From contig JADYYB010000181.1 of the NCBI GenBank assembly GCA_020853895.1, positions 1 through 32,168 of the forward strand: a stretch of 32,168 bases of DNA, in the 5' to 3' direction. Positions 8,328-15,433 of the stretch are shown piece by piece. This DNA comes from Bauldia sp. (GTDB lineage: Bacteria; Pseudomonadota; Alphaproteobacteria; Rhizobiales; Kaistiaceae). The notes under the pieces are model-generated. The model saw only the letters and a program-made list of their open reading frames with translations. It was not told where the DNA came from and made no database searches. The stretch's first letter is position 1. Each line of letters opens with the position of its first letter. A program made the translations under genes and the position numbers.

Positions 8328-9521
8328 ATGGCCGTCAGCGAAAATCTTGCCGTCCAGCATCATCAGCAGGACACCGACTACTATTGCGGCGCCGCCTGCG
8401 CGCAGATGGTCCTCGAGACCATCGGCGCCGGGATCCTCGATCAGGACGATCTCTACGCCGACAACAACGGCCACAGCACCATCGAGACCAACTGGTACAC
8501 CGGTCCCGACGGCCTGCAATGGACGATGAACGACCGCCGCCCGGCGGGCTTCGGCAACTACTTCGCGCTCTTCTCGCTCGACACCGAGGAGCAGATCTCG
8601 CGCAAGATCTGCTGGACCATCCACCACTACCAGGTCGCGCCGATCGCGCTCGTCTATGGCTGGGACCACTGGCTGGTGGTGCGCGGCTACACCGCGAGCG
8701 CGCATCCCGCGAGCTCGGCCGACAACTCCTATACGATCGACTCCTTCGACCTCAACAATCCCTGGCCGCCGGTGCCCTCGAGCCCGGCCACCCTGCCGCC
8801 GCCGCACGACGCCACCGACGGCTGCGGCAGCGGGGGAACGCGCGGCATCGCCAACGAGAACGTCACCTACGCGACCTGGCAGTCGACCTATATGACCGGC
8901 GTCCCGGGCGGCCACTGGTCGGGCAAATTCGTCGCCGTCTGCGATCCCGAGCCGCCCGCCAAGCGCGGCGGCCCGCGGCCGAAGAATCCCGAGCGCCACG
9001 GCGACGGCTCCATCATCGGGCCGAACGCGCTCGCCGAGCTCGCCCTCGCCGGCCTCCGCGACCAGGGGCTCCTGAAGCGCGAGGACTGGGCGCATCTCCG
9101 GCGCGCCAAGCCGTCGGGCAGCGTGCTGGTCGAGCGGCTCGACCGGCGCCAGGAATTCTATGCCCTCGTGCCCCTCCGCGCCGCCCGCCGCACGGTGGCG
9201 ACGGTCTCGGTCGACGCCCGCTGGGGCTTCTACCGCCAGGCGGCGCTGACCCCGGAGGACCACGACCATCCCTGGATCAGCCAGAAGGAGGCGCTCGACC
9301 TCCTCCTCAAGCGCCGCGTCGAGCTGCCCGAGCGCCTCGGCCGCCTGCGCATCCGCAAGGAGATCGTGTGCCTCTACCCGCACCTCGTCTGGCGGCCGTG
9401 CCGGGAGTCTCTTTCGCCCTACTACCCGTTCTATATGTTCAGCGTCGGCAACCATCGGCTCTATGTCAGGATCGACGGGGAGGTCTTCTCCTCGCTCACG
9501 CTGAACCTCAAAGGCATCTGA
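8328..9521 (+). CDS. C39/papain-like cysteine peptidase-type protein
   Basis: A 397-residue protein without signal peptide or membrane segment. Residues 10-150 look like a C39/papain-like fold: HHQQDTDYYCGAACAQMVLE contains the nucleophile candidate Cys20 in the typical D-(Y)-C-G-x-A/xx-A setting. GWDHWLVVRGY supplies His114, and SFDLNNPW, about 30 residues later, supplies the Asp/Asn. The C-terminal half (about 215-397) is charged, with LRDQGLLKREDW and a final strand-rich part ending YVRIDGEVFSSLTLNLKGI, and matches nothing I know. C39 domains normally cut double-glycine leaders of exported peptides while fused to an ABC transporter; none is present here. The ATG at 8328 has GGGAGGGG seven bases upstream. 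The stop overlaps the next start (TGATG), so the two products are likely made together. Confidence 0.75.
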   Translation: MAVSENLAVQHHQQDTDYYCGAACAQMVLETIGAGILDQDDLYADNNGHSTIETNWYTGPDGLQWTMNDRRPAGFGNYFALFSLDTEEQISRKICWTIHHYQVAPIALVYGWDHWLVVRGYTASAHPASSADNSYTIDSFDLNNPWPPVPSSPATLPPPHDATDGCGSGGTRGIANENVTYATWQSTYMTGVPGGHWSGKFVAVCDPEPPAKRGGPRPKNPERHGDGSIIGPNALAELALAGLRDQGLLKREDWAHLRRAKPSGSVLVERLDRRQEFYALVPLRAARRTVATVSVDARWGFYRQAALTPEDHDHPWISQKEALDLLLKRRVELPERLGRLRIRKEIVCLYPHLVWRPCRESLSPYYPFYMFSVGNHRLYVRIDGEVFSSLTLNLKGI

Positions 9522-9919
9522 TGATCGAGACCACCGCCGAGGCCCTTTCCAGAGCGCGGCGGTCGCTCGGTCTGCCGGAGGAGACGGAGGGCGCCGCCCA
9601 TCGTGTCCGCCGTCTCGACGGCGGGGAGATCTATTTCATCGTCGAGCTCCCCGGGCGCGTACTCTGCCTCGGCGCCGACGGCACTGTCCTCTCCTCGGCC
9701 GAGACGAGCGGCACGCCCGTGCCGCTCTCGGCGGAGGCCGCCCGGGATCGCGCCGGCTTCGGCCCCGAGACCGGCGCCGAGCTCGTCTGGCGCTCCTCGC
9801 GCGCCTCGCGCTCGATGCTCGACCCGGTCTGGGCGATCAGCCGCGGAACGACGACCGTTTACGTCGATCAGCGCGGGATTGTATGGAACACGCTCGCCGC
9901 GCATGGGCGCGGCGGCTAA
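9521..9919 (+). CDS. Unknown 132-aa protein coupled to the C39-like peptidase gene
   Basis: A 132-residue protein with no signal peptide, whose ATG overlaps the stop of the peptidase-like gene by one base (TGATG); this implies translational coupling. The N-terminal half is acidic and helical (EALSRARRSLGLPEETEG), then come short strands (GGEIYFIVELPGRVLCLGADG) and a C-terminal PVWAISRGTTTVYVDQRG segment. That last part resembles the closing strands of PepSY/propeptide-like domains, some of which inhibit peptidases. The resemblance is weak and is only a hypothesis. The pairing suggests a partner, inhibitor or chaperone of the peptidase-like protein. Confidence 0.72.
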   Translation: MIETTAEALSRARRSLGLPEETEGAAHRVRRLDGGEIYFIVELPGRVLCLGADGTVLSSAETSGTPVPLSAEAARDRAGFGPETGAELVWRSSRASRSMLDPVWAISRGTTTVYVDQRGIVWNTLAAHGRGG

Positions 9920-9952
9920 AGGCGGCTTCCGCCTTCCGGCGGAGACCGCAGC

Positions 9953-10654
9953 ATGAGTTCAGAGATCCGCGATCGTTACGTCTTCGCGCCATCCGCACAG
10001 GCCGCCCTGCCGGTGCGCGGGACCGACCGGCTCTTCCCCGTCCGCCGCATCTATTGCGTGGCGCGCAACTACGCCGCCCACGCCGTCGAGATGGGCGCCG
10101 ACCCGACCCGCGAGCTGCCCTTCTTCTTCCAGAAGAACCCCGACAATCTCGTGCTCGACGGCCTCTTCCCCTACCCGTCCGCGACCAGCGACCTCCATCA
10201 CGAGATCGAGCTCGTCGTGGCGCTCGCGGGCGGCGGCCGCGACATCCCGGCCGGGCGCGCGCTCGACCATATCTACGGCTACGCCGTCGGCCTCGACATG
10301 ACCCGCCGCGACCTCCAGAACGAGGCCAAGCAGCACGGCCGGCCGTGGGAGGCCGGGAAGGCCTTCGAGCATTCCGCGCCCTGCTCCCCGCTGGTCCCCG
10401 CGAGCGAGATCGGCCATCCGAGCGCCGGCCGCGTCGCGCTCTCGGTCAACGGCGAGCTGCGGCAGAAGGGCGATCTCGACCAGCTGATCTGGAAGGTCCC
10501 CGAGATCATCGCCTATCTCTCCGGCCTCTTCGAGCTCGCCGCCGGCGACCTCATCTTCACCGGCACGCCCTCGGGCGTCGGCCCGGTCCGGCGCGGCGAC
10601 CTCCTCGAAGGCTCCGTCGAGGGCGTCGGCACCTTCGCCGTCCGCGTGGTCTGA
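9953..10654 (+). CDS. Fumarylacetoacetate hydrolase family protein (fumarylpyruvate hydrolase-like)
   Basis: A 233-residue single-domain FAH enzyme. FPVRRIYCVARNYAAHAVEMG and PFFFQKNPDN are typical of the fumarylpyruvate/acylpyruvate hydrolase subgroup. The metal-binding acidic residues are visible in HHEIELVV and in the Asp of YGYAVGLDMTRRDLQ, and the C-terminal IFTGTPSGVGPV loop is intact. Members cleave C-C bonds of diketo acids using Mg/Mn, for example fumarylpyruvate to fumarate and pyruvate at the end of the gentisate pathway. No gentisate dioxygenase or maleylpyruvate isomerase lies nearby, so the true substrate is uncertain. GGAG sits about nine bases before the ATG at 9953. It ends 38 bases from the convergent permease gene. 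Confidence 0.9.
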   Translation: MSSEIRDRYVFAPSAQAALPVRGTDRLFPVRRIYCVARNYAAHAVEMGADPTRELPFFFQKNPDNLVLDGLFPYPSATSDLHHEIELVVALAGGGRDIPAGRALDHIYGYAVGLDMTRRDLQNEAKQHGRPWEAGKAFEHSAPCSPLVPASEIGHPSAGRVALSVNGELRQKGDLDQLIWKVPEIIAYLSGLFELAAGDLIFTGTPSGVGPVRRGDLLEGSVEGVGTFAVRVV

Positions 10655-10665
10655 CCGCTACTCGC

Positions 10666-10685
10666 TTCCCCTGAGAAACAGGGAA
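10666..10685. terminator. Weak hairpin between convergent genes
   Basis: The 38-base gap between the FAH gene (+) and the permease gene (-) contains TTCCC-C-CTG / CAGGGAA, a stem with one bulged base and a short A-rich loop. There is no T-run on either strand. It may contribute to termination of both genes, but the evidence is slight. Confidence 0.25.
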
Positions 10686-10692
10686 CGCGAAC

Positions 10693-11457
10693 TCACAACC
10701 AATACCGCACCGCGTACACCACGGTGATCACCGCCCCGATCGCGATGACGCCGGCCCGCACCCAGGCCGCCGGCAGCACCTGCACCAGCCGCCCGCCGGC
10801 GAACCCGCCGACCACCGCGCCGGCGAGCATCACGCCGGTCTCCGGCCAGCTCACCGCGCCGCTGCCGATGAAGATCGCCACCGTCGCCGCCGCCACCCCC
10901 GTGGAGAGGAGGTTCTTCATCGCGTTGACCGAGCGGAGCTCGTGCCGGGTGGTGATCGAGAGGATCGCCAGCATCATCACGCCGAGCCCGGCGCCGAAAT
11001 AGCCGCCATAGATCGAGGCGAGCGCGAACGCGCCCGAGGCGAGCGGATGCGTGCTCCCGGCCCGCGCCTCGCGGCCCGCCGCGAGCCGCGCCTGGATCAG
11101 CGGCGCGAAGGCGAAGAGCAGCGTCGCCGCGCCGATCAGCGCCGGCACCAGCACGAGGAACACCTGTCCCGGCGTCAGCAGGAGGAGCACGGCGCCGATC
11201 GCCCCGCCGCCGATCGCGACCACCGCGAGCGCCACGAATTGCGGGCCGATCGGCGGCAGCTTCCGCCAATCGGCGATCGCCGCCAGAAGATGCCCCGGCG
11301 TCACCGCGACCGCGTTCGAGGCATTGGCGGTGATCGGCGGCAGCCCGGCCGCCAGCATCGCCGGAAACGTGATCAGCGTCGCCCCGCCCGCGATGGCGTT
11401 GGCGATCCCGCCCAGCACCCCCGCCCCGAACAGCAGCGCCACGATCGCGACGCTCAT
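10693..11457 (-). CDS. TauE/SafE (DUF81) family membrane permease
   Basis: A 254-residue integral membrane protein with about eight hydrophobic segments in two homologous halves. It has the family hallmarks GAGVLGGIANAIAGGATLITFPAML near the N-terminus and GGYFGAGLGVMMLAIL at the start of the second half. The TauE/SafE family exports or imports sulfite, sulfoacetate, taurine-derived or other organic anions across the inner membrane. The substrate cannot be inferred, and neighbours give no sulfur genes. It lies downstream of the dehydrogenase/synthetase pair, separated by a repeat cluster of about 190 bases, so co-transcription is doubtful. The ATG at 11457 is followed directly by the first hydrophobic helix. 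Confidence 0.92.
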   Translation of the reverse strand: MSVAIVALLFGAGVLGGIANAIAGGATLITFPAMLAAGLPPITANASNAVAVTPGHLLAAIADWRKLPPIGPQFVALAVVAIGGGAIGAVLLLLTPGQVFLVLVPALIGAATLLFAFAPLIQARLAAGREARAGSTHPLASGAFALASIYGGYFGAGLGVMMLAILSITTRHELRSVNAMKNLLSTGVAAATVAIFIGSGAVSWPETGVMLAGAVVGGFAGGRLVQVLPAAWVRAGVIAIGAVITVVYAVRYWL

Positions 11458-11501
11458 GTCGGCTCGGGTTCCAAAGGGTGCGCCACCGGGCCACCAATGC
11501 C

Positions 11502-11560
11502 CTTAACCTCCCCCTTGCGGGGAGGTCGAAACCGCGAAGCGGTTTCGGGAGGGGGTAGGC
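11502..11560 (+). repeat. Palindromic intergenic repeat, family 1, copy A
   Basis: Begins CTTAACCTCCCCCTTGCGGGG and continues AGGTCGAAACCGCGAAGCGGTTTCGGGAGGGGG. It contains a C-rich/G-rich outer pair and an inner hairpin GAAACCG/CGGTTTC. Further copies of the same architecture are at 11586-11645 (inverted), 25472-25541 and 25598-25654 (inverted). There is no coding potential. Confidence 0.8.
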
Positions 11561-11585
11561 CGGGAGGAGACGACCGATCAGCGTC

Positions 11586-11645
11586 GCTACCTCGCCCCGA
11601 AGCGCCCAAGGGGCGCTTCGACCCTCCCGCAAGGGGAGGGTTAAG
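11586..11645 (-). repeat. Palindromic intergenic repeat, family 1, copy B (inverted)
   Basis: Read on the minus strand it begins CTTAACCCTCCCCTTGCGGG and continues AGGGTCGAAGCGCCCCTTGGGCGCTTCGGGGCGAGG. It aligns with copy A, but the inner stem is GAAGCGCC/GGCGCTTC instead of GAAACCG/CGGTTTC: the bases changed and pairing was kept. With copy A it forms an inverted pair about 25 bases apart. Confidence 0.8.
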
Positions 11646-11654
11646 GCGAGATAT

Positions 11655-11687
11655 CAACCTCCCCTCGAGGGGGAAGTTGGGGGTGGG
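11655..11687 (-). repeat. Partial copy of the same repeat family
   Basis: CAACCTCCCCTCGAGGGGGA followed by AGTTGGGGGTGGG resembles the outer arm of family 1 (ACCTCCCC...GGGG) without the inner hairpin. It ends 9 bases before the stop codon of the dehydrogenase gene and may act as a hairpin at the end of that transcript. Confidence 0.5.
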
Positions 11688-11695
11688 CCGACCGC

Positions 11696-12676
11696 TCACT
11701 CCGGCAGGCACCCGGCGACTCGCGCGCGCAGCCGCAGCAGCCCCGCGACGATGTCGATGGTCGGAGTCGGCACGGCGGTGATCGTGCCGAGCTCGCGCAC
11801 CGCGTCGACCAGCGCGCCGATTTCCATCGGCCGCCCGCGCTCGAGGTCCTGCAGCATCGAGGTCTTGTGCGCGCCGACCGCGCCCGCCCCCTCGATCCGC
11901 TTGTCGACGGTGATCGGGAAGCGGATGCCGAGCCTCTCCGCGATGGTCTGCGCCTCGACCATCATCGCCCGCGCGATGGCGCGTGTCTCCCCGTCGCCGA
12001 CGATCGCGTCGAGCGTGGCGGTAGTCAGGGCGCTGATCGGGTTGAACGAGAGATTGCCCCAGAGCTTGATCCAGATCTCGTCGCGGATGCGCGGCCGGAC
12101 CGGCGCCTTGAACCCCGCCGCGATCAGCGCCTCGGAGAGCCTCGTCACCCGCGCGCTGCGGCCACCGTCCGGTTCGCCGAGCGTGAAGCGGTCGCCCTCG
12201 ACGAGCTCGATCACCCCCGGCTCGACCACCTCCGCGGCGGGGTAGACGACACACCCGATCGCGCGCTGCGGCCCGATCCCGTCCCACTGCCGGCCGCCGG
12301 GATCGACGGACGCCAGACGAAGGTCGCGCCACGGCCCGTCGAGCCCATAGAAGTACCACCACGGCAGCCCGTTGACGCCCCACACCACCGCCGTCTCGGG
12401 CCCGAACAGCGGCAGCATCGACTGGATCACCGGCGCGACGCTGTGCGCCTTCAGCGTGATCACCACGTAATCCTGCGGGCCGAGTTCGGCGGCGCTGTCG
12501 GAGACGCGCGGCCGGGTGAGGATCGACTTCCCCCCGGCGCGGAGTTCCAGCCCCCGCTCGCGCATCGCGGCAAGATGCGGTCCGCGTGCCACCAGCGACA
12601 CGTCCGCCCCGGCCGCGGCGAGCCGCGCGCCGAGGAGACCGCCGATCGCCCCCGCCCCGAAGATCGCGATCTTCAC
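11696..12676 (-). CDS. Ketopantoate reductase (PanE/ApbA) family dehydrogenase
   Basis: A 326-residue NADP(H)-binding dehydrogenase. The Rossmann motif GAGAIGGLLGARLAAAG is at residues 7-23. The helical C-terminal domain has IWIKLWGNLSFNPISALT, where Lys and Asn match the catalytic and substrate-binding positions of 2-dehydropantoate 2-reductase, and the end has EIGALVDAV. PanE makes pantoate for coenzyme A, but alphaproteobacteria carry several paralogues of unknown substrate, so I give no symbol. The start is GTG at 12676 (MKIAIFGAGAIGG); its ribosome site overlaps the stop of the upstream acyl-CoA synthetase gene, 12 bases away. The two form an operon, pointing to metabolism of the same acid, perhaps an oxo- or hydroxyacid. 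Confidence 0.88.
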   Translation of the reverse strand: MKIAIFGAGAIGGLLGARLAAAGADVSLVARGPHLAAMRERGLELRAGGKSILTRPRVSDSAAELGPQDYVVITLKAHSVAPVIQSMLPLFGPETAVVWGVNGLPWWYFYGLDGPWRDLRLASVDPGGRQWDGIGPQRAIGCVVYPAAEVVEPGVIELVEGDRFTLGEPDGGRSARVTRLSEALIAAGFKAPVRPRIRDEIWIKLWGNLSFNPISALTTATLDAIVGDGETRAIARAMMVEAQTIAERLGIRFPITVDKRIEGAGAVGAHKTSMLQDLERGRPMEIGALVDAVRELGTITAVPTPTIDIVAGLLRLRARVAGCLPE

Positions 12677-12688
12677 GCTAGCCGCGCC

Positions 12689-14233
12689 TCACGGCAGCGT
12701 CTCGGTGAGGCCGAGCTTGTCGGCAAGACCGATGCGCTGCAGCTTGCCGGTATTGCCCTTGGGGATCTCGGCCACGAACACGATCCTCCGCGGCACCTTG
12801 AAGTCGGCGAGCCGCGCCTTGGCGAAGTCGCGGAGCTCCGGCTCGGTCAGCGCCATCCCCTCGCGCAGCACGACCGCCGCCGCCACCTCTTCGCCGAGCT
12901 TGGGGTGCACCAGCGCGAAGGTCACGACCTGCGCGACGGCGGGATGGTCCATCAGCACCTCGTCGACCTCGAGCGGGCTGACCTTCTCCCCGCCCCGATT
13001 GATGAGCTCCTTGAGCCGGCCGGTGATGCGCAGATACCCTTCCGCGTCGATCACGCCCTGGTCGCCGGTCCTGAACCAGCCGCCGCTGAACGCGGCCGCG
13101 TTGGCCGCCGGATTGGCCTCGTAGCCCGCCGTCACGTTGGCCCCGCGGATCACCACCTCGCCGACCGTCCCGCGCGGCAGGAGGTCTCCATCCGCCGACA
13201 TGACGTCGACCTCGGGCCCCGCCGCGAGCCCGACCGACCCCGCCTTCCGCGCCCGCGGCGGCAGCGGGTTGGAGGTCATCTGGTGCGCCGCCTCGGTCAT
13301 CCCGTAGCTCTCGATCACCGGCGCGCCGAACACCTTCTCGAGCTCGGCCATGACCTGCGGCGGCAGCGAGGCCGACGACGACCGGATCAGCCGGAGCCGC
13401 ACCCTGGCGATCGTCTCCGCGTTGCGGTCGGCGCGGGCGAGGATCGCCTGGTGCATGGTCGGCACCGCCGTGTACCAGGTCGGTCTCGCCTCCCCCAGCC
13501 AGCCGAAGAACTTGAGCGCATTGAACCCGGGCGTGCACACCACCTCCCCGCCCGCCGCGAGCGAGGCGGTCACCGCCGCGATGAGCCCGTGGATGTGGAA
13601 GAGCGGCATGATGTTGAGGCAGCGGTCGCTGGCCGTCAGCGCGACGGCGGCGACGATGTTACGCGCGCTCGCCGCAACGTTCGCCTGGCTGAGCGGCACG
13701 ATCTTCGGCCGCGAGGTCGTCCCCGAGGTATGCAGCACCAGCGCAATGTCCCCGGCCTCAGCCGGTCCGCCTTGCGCCGGCGGCCCGGACGGCAGAGCCG
13801 TGGTGTCGAGCGTGAAGGCGCCCGCCCCGCGCTCCGGCGTGGCGCGAAGCTCGATCACCGGAACGCCGATCTCGGCGGCCGCGCCGCGCGCCGGACCGTC
13901 CTCGCCCGCCGCCACCACCAGCGCCTTCGCGCGGAGGTCGGCGAGATAGAACCGGAACTCCTCGCCGCGATAGGCCGGGTTGAGCGGCGCAGTTGTCGCC
14001 CCCGCGCCGACGCCAAGGAACGCGGCCGCCATCTCCGGCCCGTTGGGCAGCACGATCGCCACCCGATCGTTGCGCCCGATCCCCACCGCATTGAGCGCCG
14101 CGACGGTCTCCGCCGCGAGCCCCCGGAGCCCGCCATGGGTCAGCGGTTTCGCGCCGGGGGCGCTTATCGCCGGGGCCTCTTCCCGGCCGGCGCCGAGCAG
14201 GTCCAGGAACCTCGCCGCGCGACCACTCGACAT
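12689..14233 (-). CDS. Acyl-CoA synthetase of the AAE3/Pcs60 (oxalyl-CoA synthetase-like) group
   Basis: A 514-residue ANL-superfamily ligase that activates a carboxylate as acyl-AMP and then transfers it to CoA. The phosphate-binding loop is LHTSGTTSRPKIVPL (about residues 165-179). SYGMTEAAHQMTSNPLPPRA is the diagnostic motif shared by plant AAE3 and yeast Pcs60, which are oxalyl-CoA synthetases. FRTGDQGVIDAEGYLRITGR carries the conserved Asp, and the catalytic Lys is about 497 in KGNTGKLQR. Oxalate is therefore the best guess, but no oxalyl-CoA decarboxylase or formyl-CoA transferase is nearby, so other short acids are possible. GGAGAG lies about nine bases before the ATG at 14233. It is the first gene of the unit with the PanE-like dehydrogenase. 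Confidence 0.88.
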   Translation of the reverse strand: MSSGRAARFLDLLGAGREEAPAISAPGAKPLTHGGLRGLAAETVAALNAVGIGRNDRVAIVLPNGPEMAAAFLGVGAGATTAPLNPAYRGEEFRFYLADLRAKALVVAAGEDGPARGAAAEIGVPVIELRATPERGAGAFTLDTTALPSGPPAQGGPAEAGDIALVLHTSGTTSRPKIVPLSQANVAASARNIVAAVALTASDRCLNIMPLFHIHGLIAAVTASLAAGGEVVCTPGFNALKFFGWLGEARPTWYTAVPTMHQAILARADRNAETIARVRLRLIRSSSASLPPQVMAELEKVFGAPVIESYGMTEAAHQMTSNPLPPRARKAGSVGLAAGPEVDVMSADGDLLPRGTVGEVVIRGANVTAGYEANPAANAAAFSGGWFRTGDQGVIDAEGYLRITGRLKELINRGGEKVSPLEVDEVLMDHPAVAQVVTFALVHPKLGEEVAAAVVLREGMALTEPELRDFAKARLADFKVPRRIVFVAEIPKGNTGKLQRIGLADKLGLTETLP

Positions 14234-14305
14234 CGTTGTTGTCTCTCCAGGGAAAGGAAAACCTACCGCCCCCCGCGCGCCGCGCCAAGAAGGGCGACCG
14301 AAATG

Positions 14306-15145
14306 CTAGGCGGGCAGACGCACCCCCAGCACGACATGGTACTTGCGCGGCACGGAAATGCCGACATCGGTCCGGAAGCGATCATGGAAGGCGATGAAGT
14401 CGCGCCGGTACGCCTCCTGGCCTTCGAGCGGGAGATTGGCGGCCAGCCACTTGGTCGGTCCGTGCCCCTTGGCGAAAGTCTCCCACGCCGCCTCTGCGCT
14501 CGCCTCGCGGTAGTACGAGATTCCGCGCTCGAAGCGGAGATCGAAGGTACCGCCGAAGAACTCGCGCACCCGCCTCGGCCGCCCCCATTCCTCCGAGCCG
14601 CCCGACGGCCGCCTGGCCTCTCTCGGCCAATACCGCTGCATCACCTTGAACATGGCGTCGATCGGGCCGCCTGGCAGCCACGCGGTGAGCGCGAGGCGTC
14701 CGCCCGGACGCACCACCCGGGCGATCTCCGCGGCGGCAACCTTGGGATTGCGGACGAAGATGACCCCGCAGGTGGATACCACGGCGTCGAACGCGCCGGT
14801 CTCGAATGGCAGGCGCTCGGCGTCGCCGACCCGGTACTCGATCGGAAGATCTTGCCCCTCCGCGATCTGTCTGGCGGCAGCGATCACCTCCGGCGCGATG
14901 TCGACCCCGATGACGCTGGCCCCTTGCCGGGCCACTGCCCGCGAAGTCCAGCCGGTCCCGGTGGCGAGGTCGAGGATCCTCTCGCCGGGACGAGGAGCCA
15001 GCCGAAGCACGCAATGCTCGATCGAGTCGCTGATGCTGCGGCTGATCGGGTCATAGTCGGCGCCGCCCGCCCCCCAAACCGCCGCCGCGTGGCGTTTCGG
15101 TCGCATGGCTTCGGGCGCGGATGACGCCCCGGCACGACTTGTCAT
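14306..15145 (-). CDS. Class I SAM-dependent methyltransferase (UbiE/Methyltransf_11-like)
   Basis: A 279-residue cytoplasmic methyltransferase. Motif I is ILDLATGTGW (residues 57-66), motif II is VIGVDIAPEVI, the post-II acidic loop is VGDAERLPFETGAFDAV, and motif IV/V is VVRPGGRLALTAW. All SAM-binding elements are intact; the C-terminal cap that selects the acceptor is not diagnostic. I chose the ATG at 15145 because an AGG/GGAG-containing site precedes it, whereas the internal ATG at 15106 has none. It is divergent from the adenylation-carrier-condensation gene with 288 bases between them, which suggests a shared control region and possibly a tailoring role. It is 72 bases downstream of the acyl-CoA synthetase start but on the same strand, so it could also read into that unit. 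Confidence 0.87.
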   Translation of the reverse strand: MTSRAGASSAPEAMRPKRHAAAVWGAGGADYDPISRSISDSIEHCVLRLAPRPGERILDLATGTGWTSRAVARQGASVIGVDIAPEVIAAARQIAEGQDLPIEYRVGDAERLPFETGAFDAVVSTCGVIFVRNPKVAAAEIARVVRPGGRLALTAWLPGGPIDAMFKVMQRYWPREARRPSGGSEEWGRPRRVREFFGGTFDLRFERGISYYREASAEAAWETFAKGHGPTKWLAANLPLEGQEAYRRDFIAFHDRFRTDVGISVPRKYHVVLGVRLPA

Positions 15146-15171
15146 GAATGGCCTGGCTCCCGGACGAGGGT

Positions 15172-15216
15172 CGGCCCGCGGGGCGGGCCGCCGCGACCAT
15201 CGCCGATCGGCCGATC
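15172..15216. promoter_or_regulatory. Hairpin and perfect 12-bp palindrome in the divergent control region
   Basis: The 288-base gap between the methyltransferase and A-T-C genes holds an 8-bp inverted repeat (CGGCCCGC at 15172-15179, GCGGGCCG at 15183-15190) and a perfect palindrome GATCGGCCGATC at 15205-15216. The palindrome could be an operator for a dimeric repressor. In GC-rich DNA such palindromes also occur by chance, and no regulator gene is adjacent. I could not place convincing -35/-10 boxes. Confidence 0.25.
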
Positions 15217-15433
15217 TTCGTCGAGGGGGGTCGTCGACGGCCCTCGGGAAACACGCCACCGGAGCGTGGCTCGACGCGCCCTTGCCGGCCTTTCTCTCCT
15301 GTGCGAACGATCCCTCCCCGGGCGCGCGCACGATGGTCCCGAAAGAACCCGGTTTGAACCGCGCCGCAACGCGCCAGCCAGGAGCGGGCACGATCCGCCT
15401 TGTGCGTTCGCGCCTCCTCCGCCGAGGAACGGA

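Noticed and set aside
11502-11690. Small ORFs crossing the repeat cluster, which extend the permease and dehydrogenase reading frames
   Set aside because: They translate repeat DNA. The permease and dehydrogenase have complete family-length products without them.
11867-15124. 1085-codon open frame on the plus strand
   Set aside because: Antisense to the dehydrogenase, acyl-CoA synthetase and methyltransferase genes; composition is Arg/Asp/Gly/His-rich, typical of a shadow frame.
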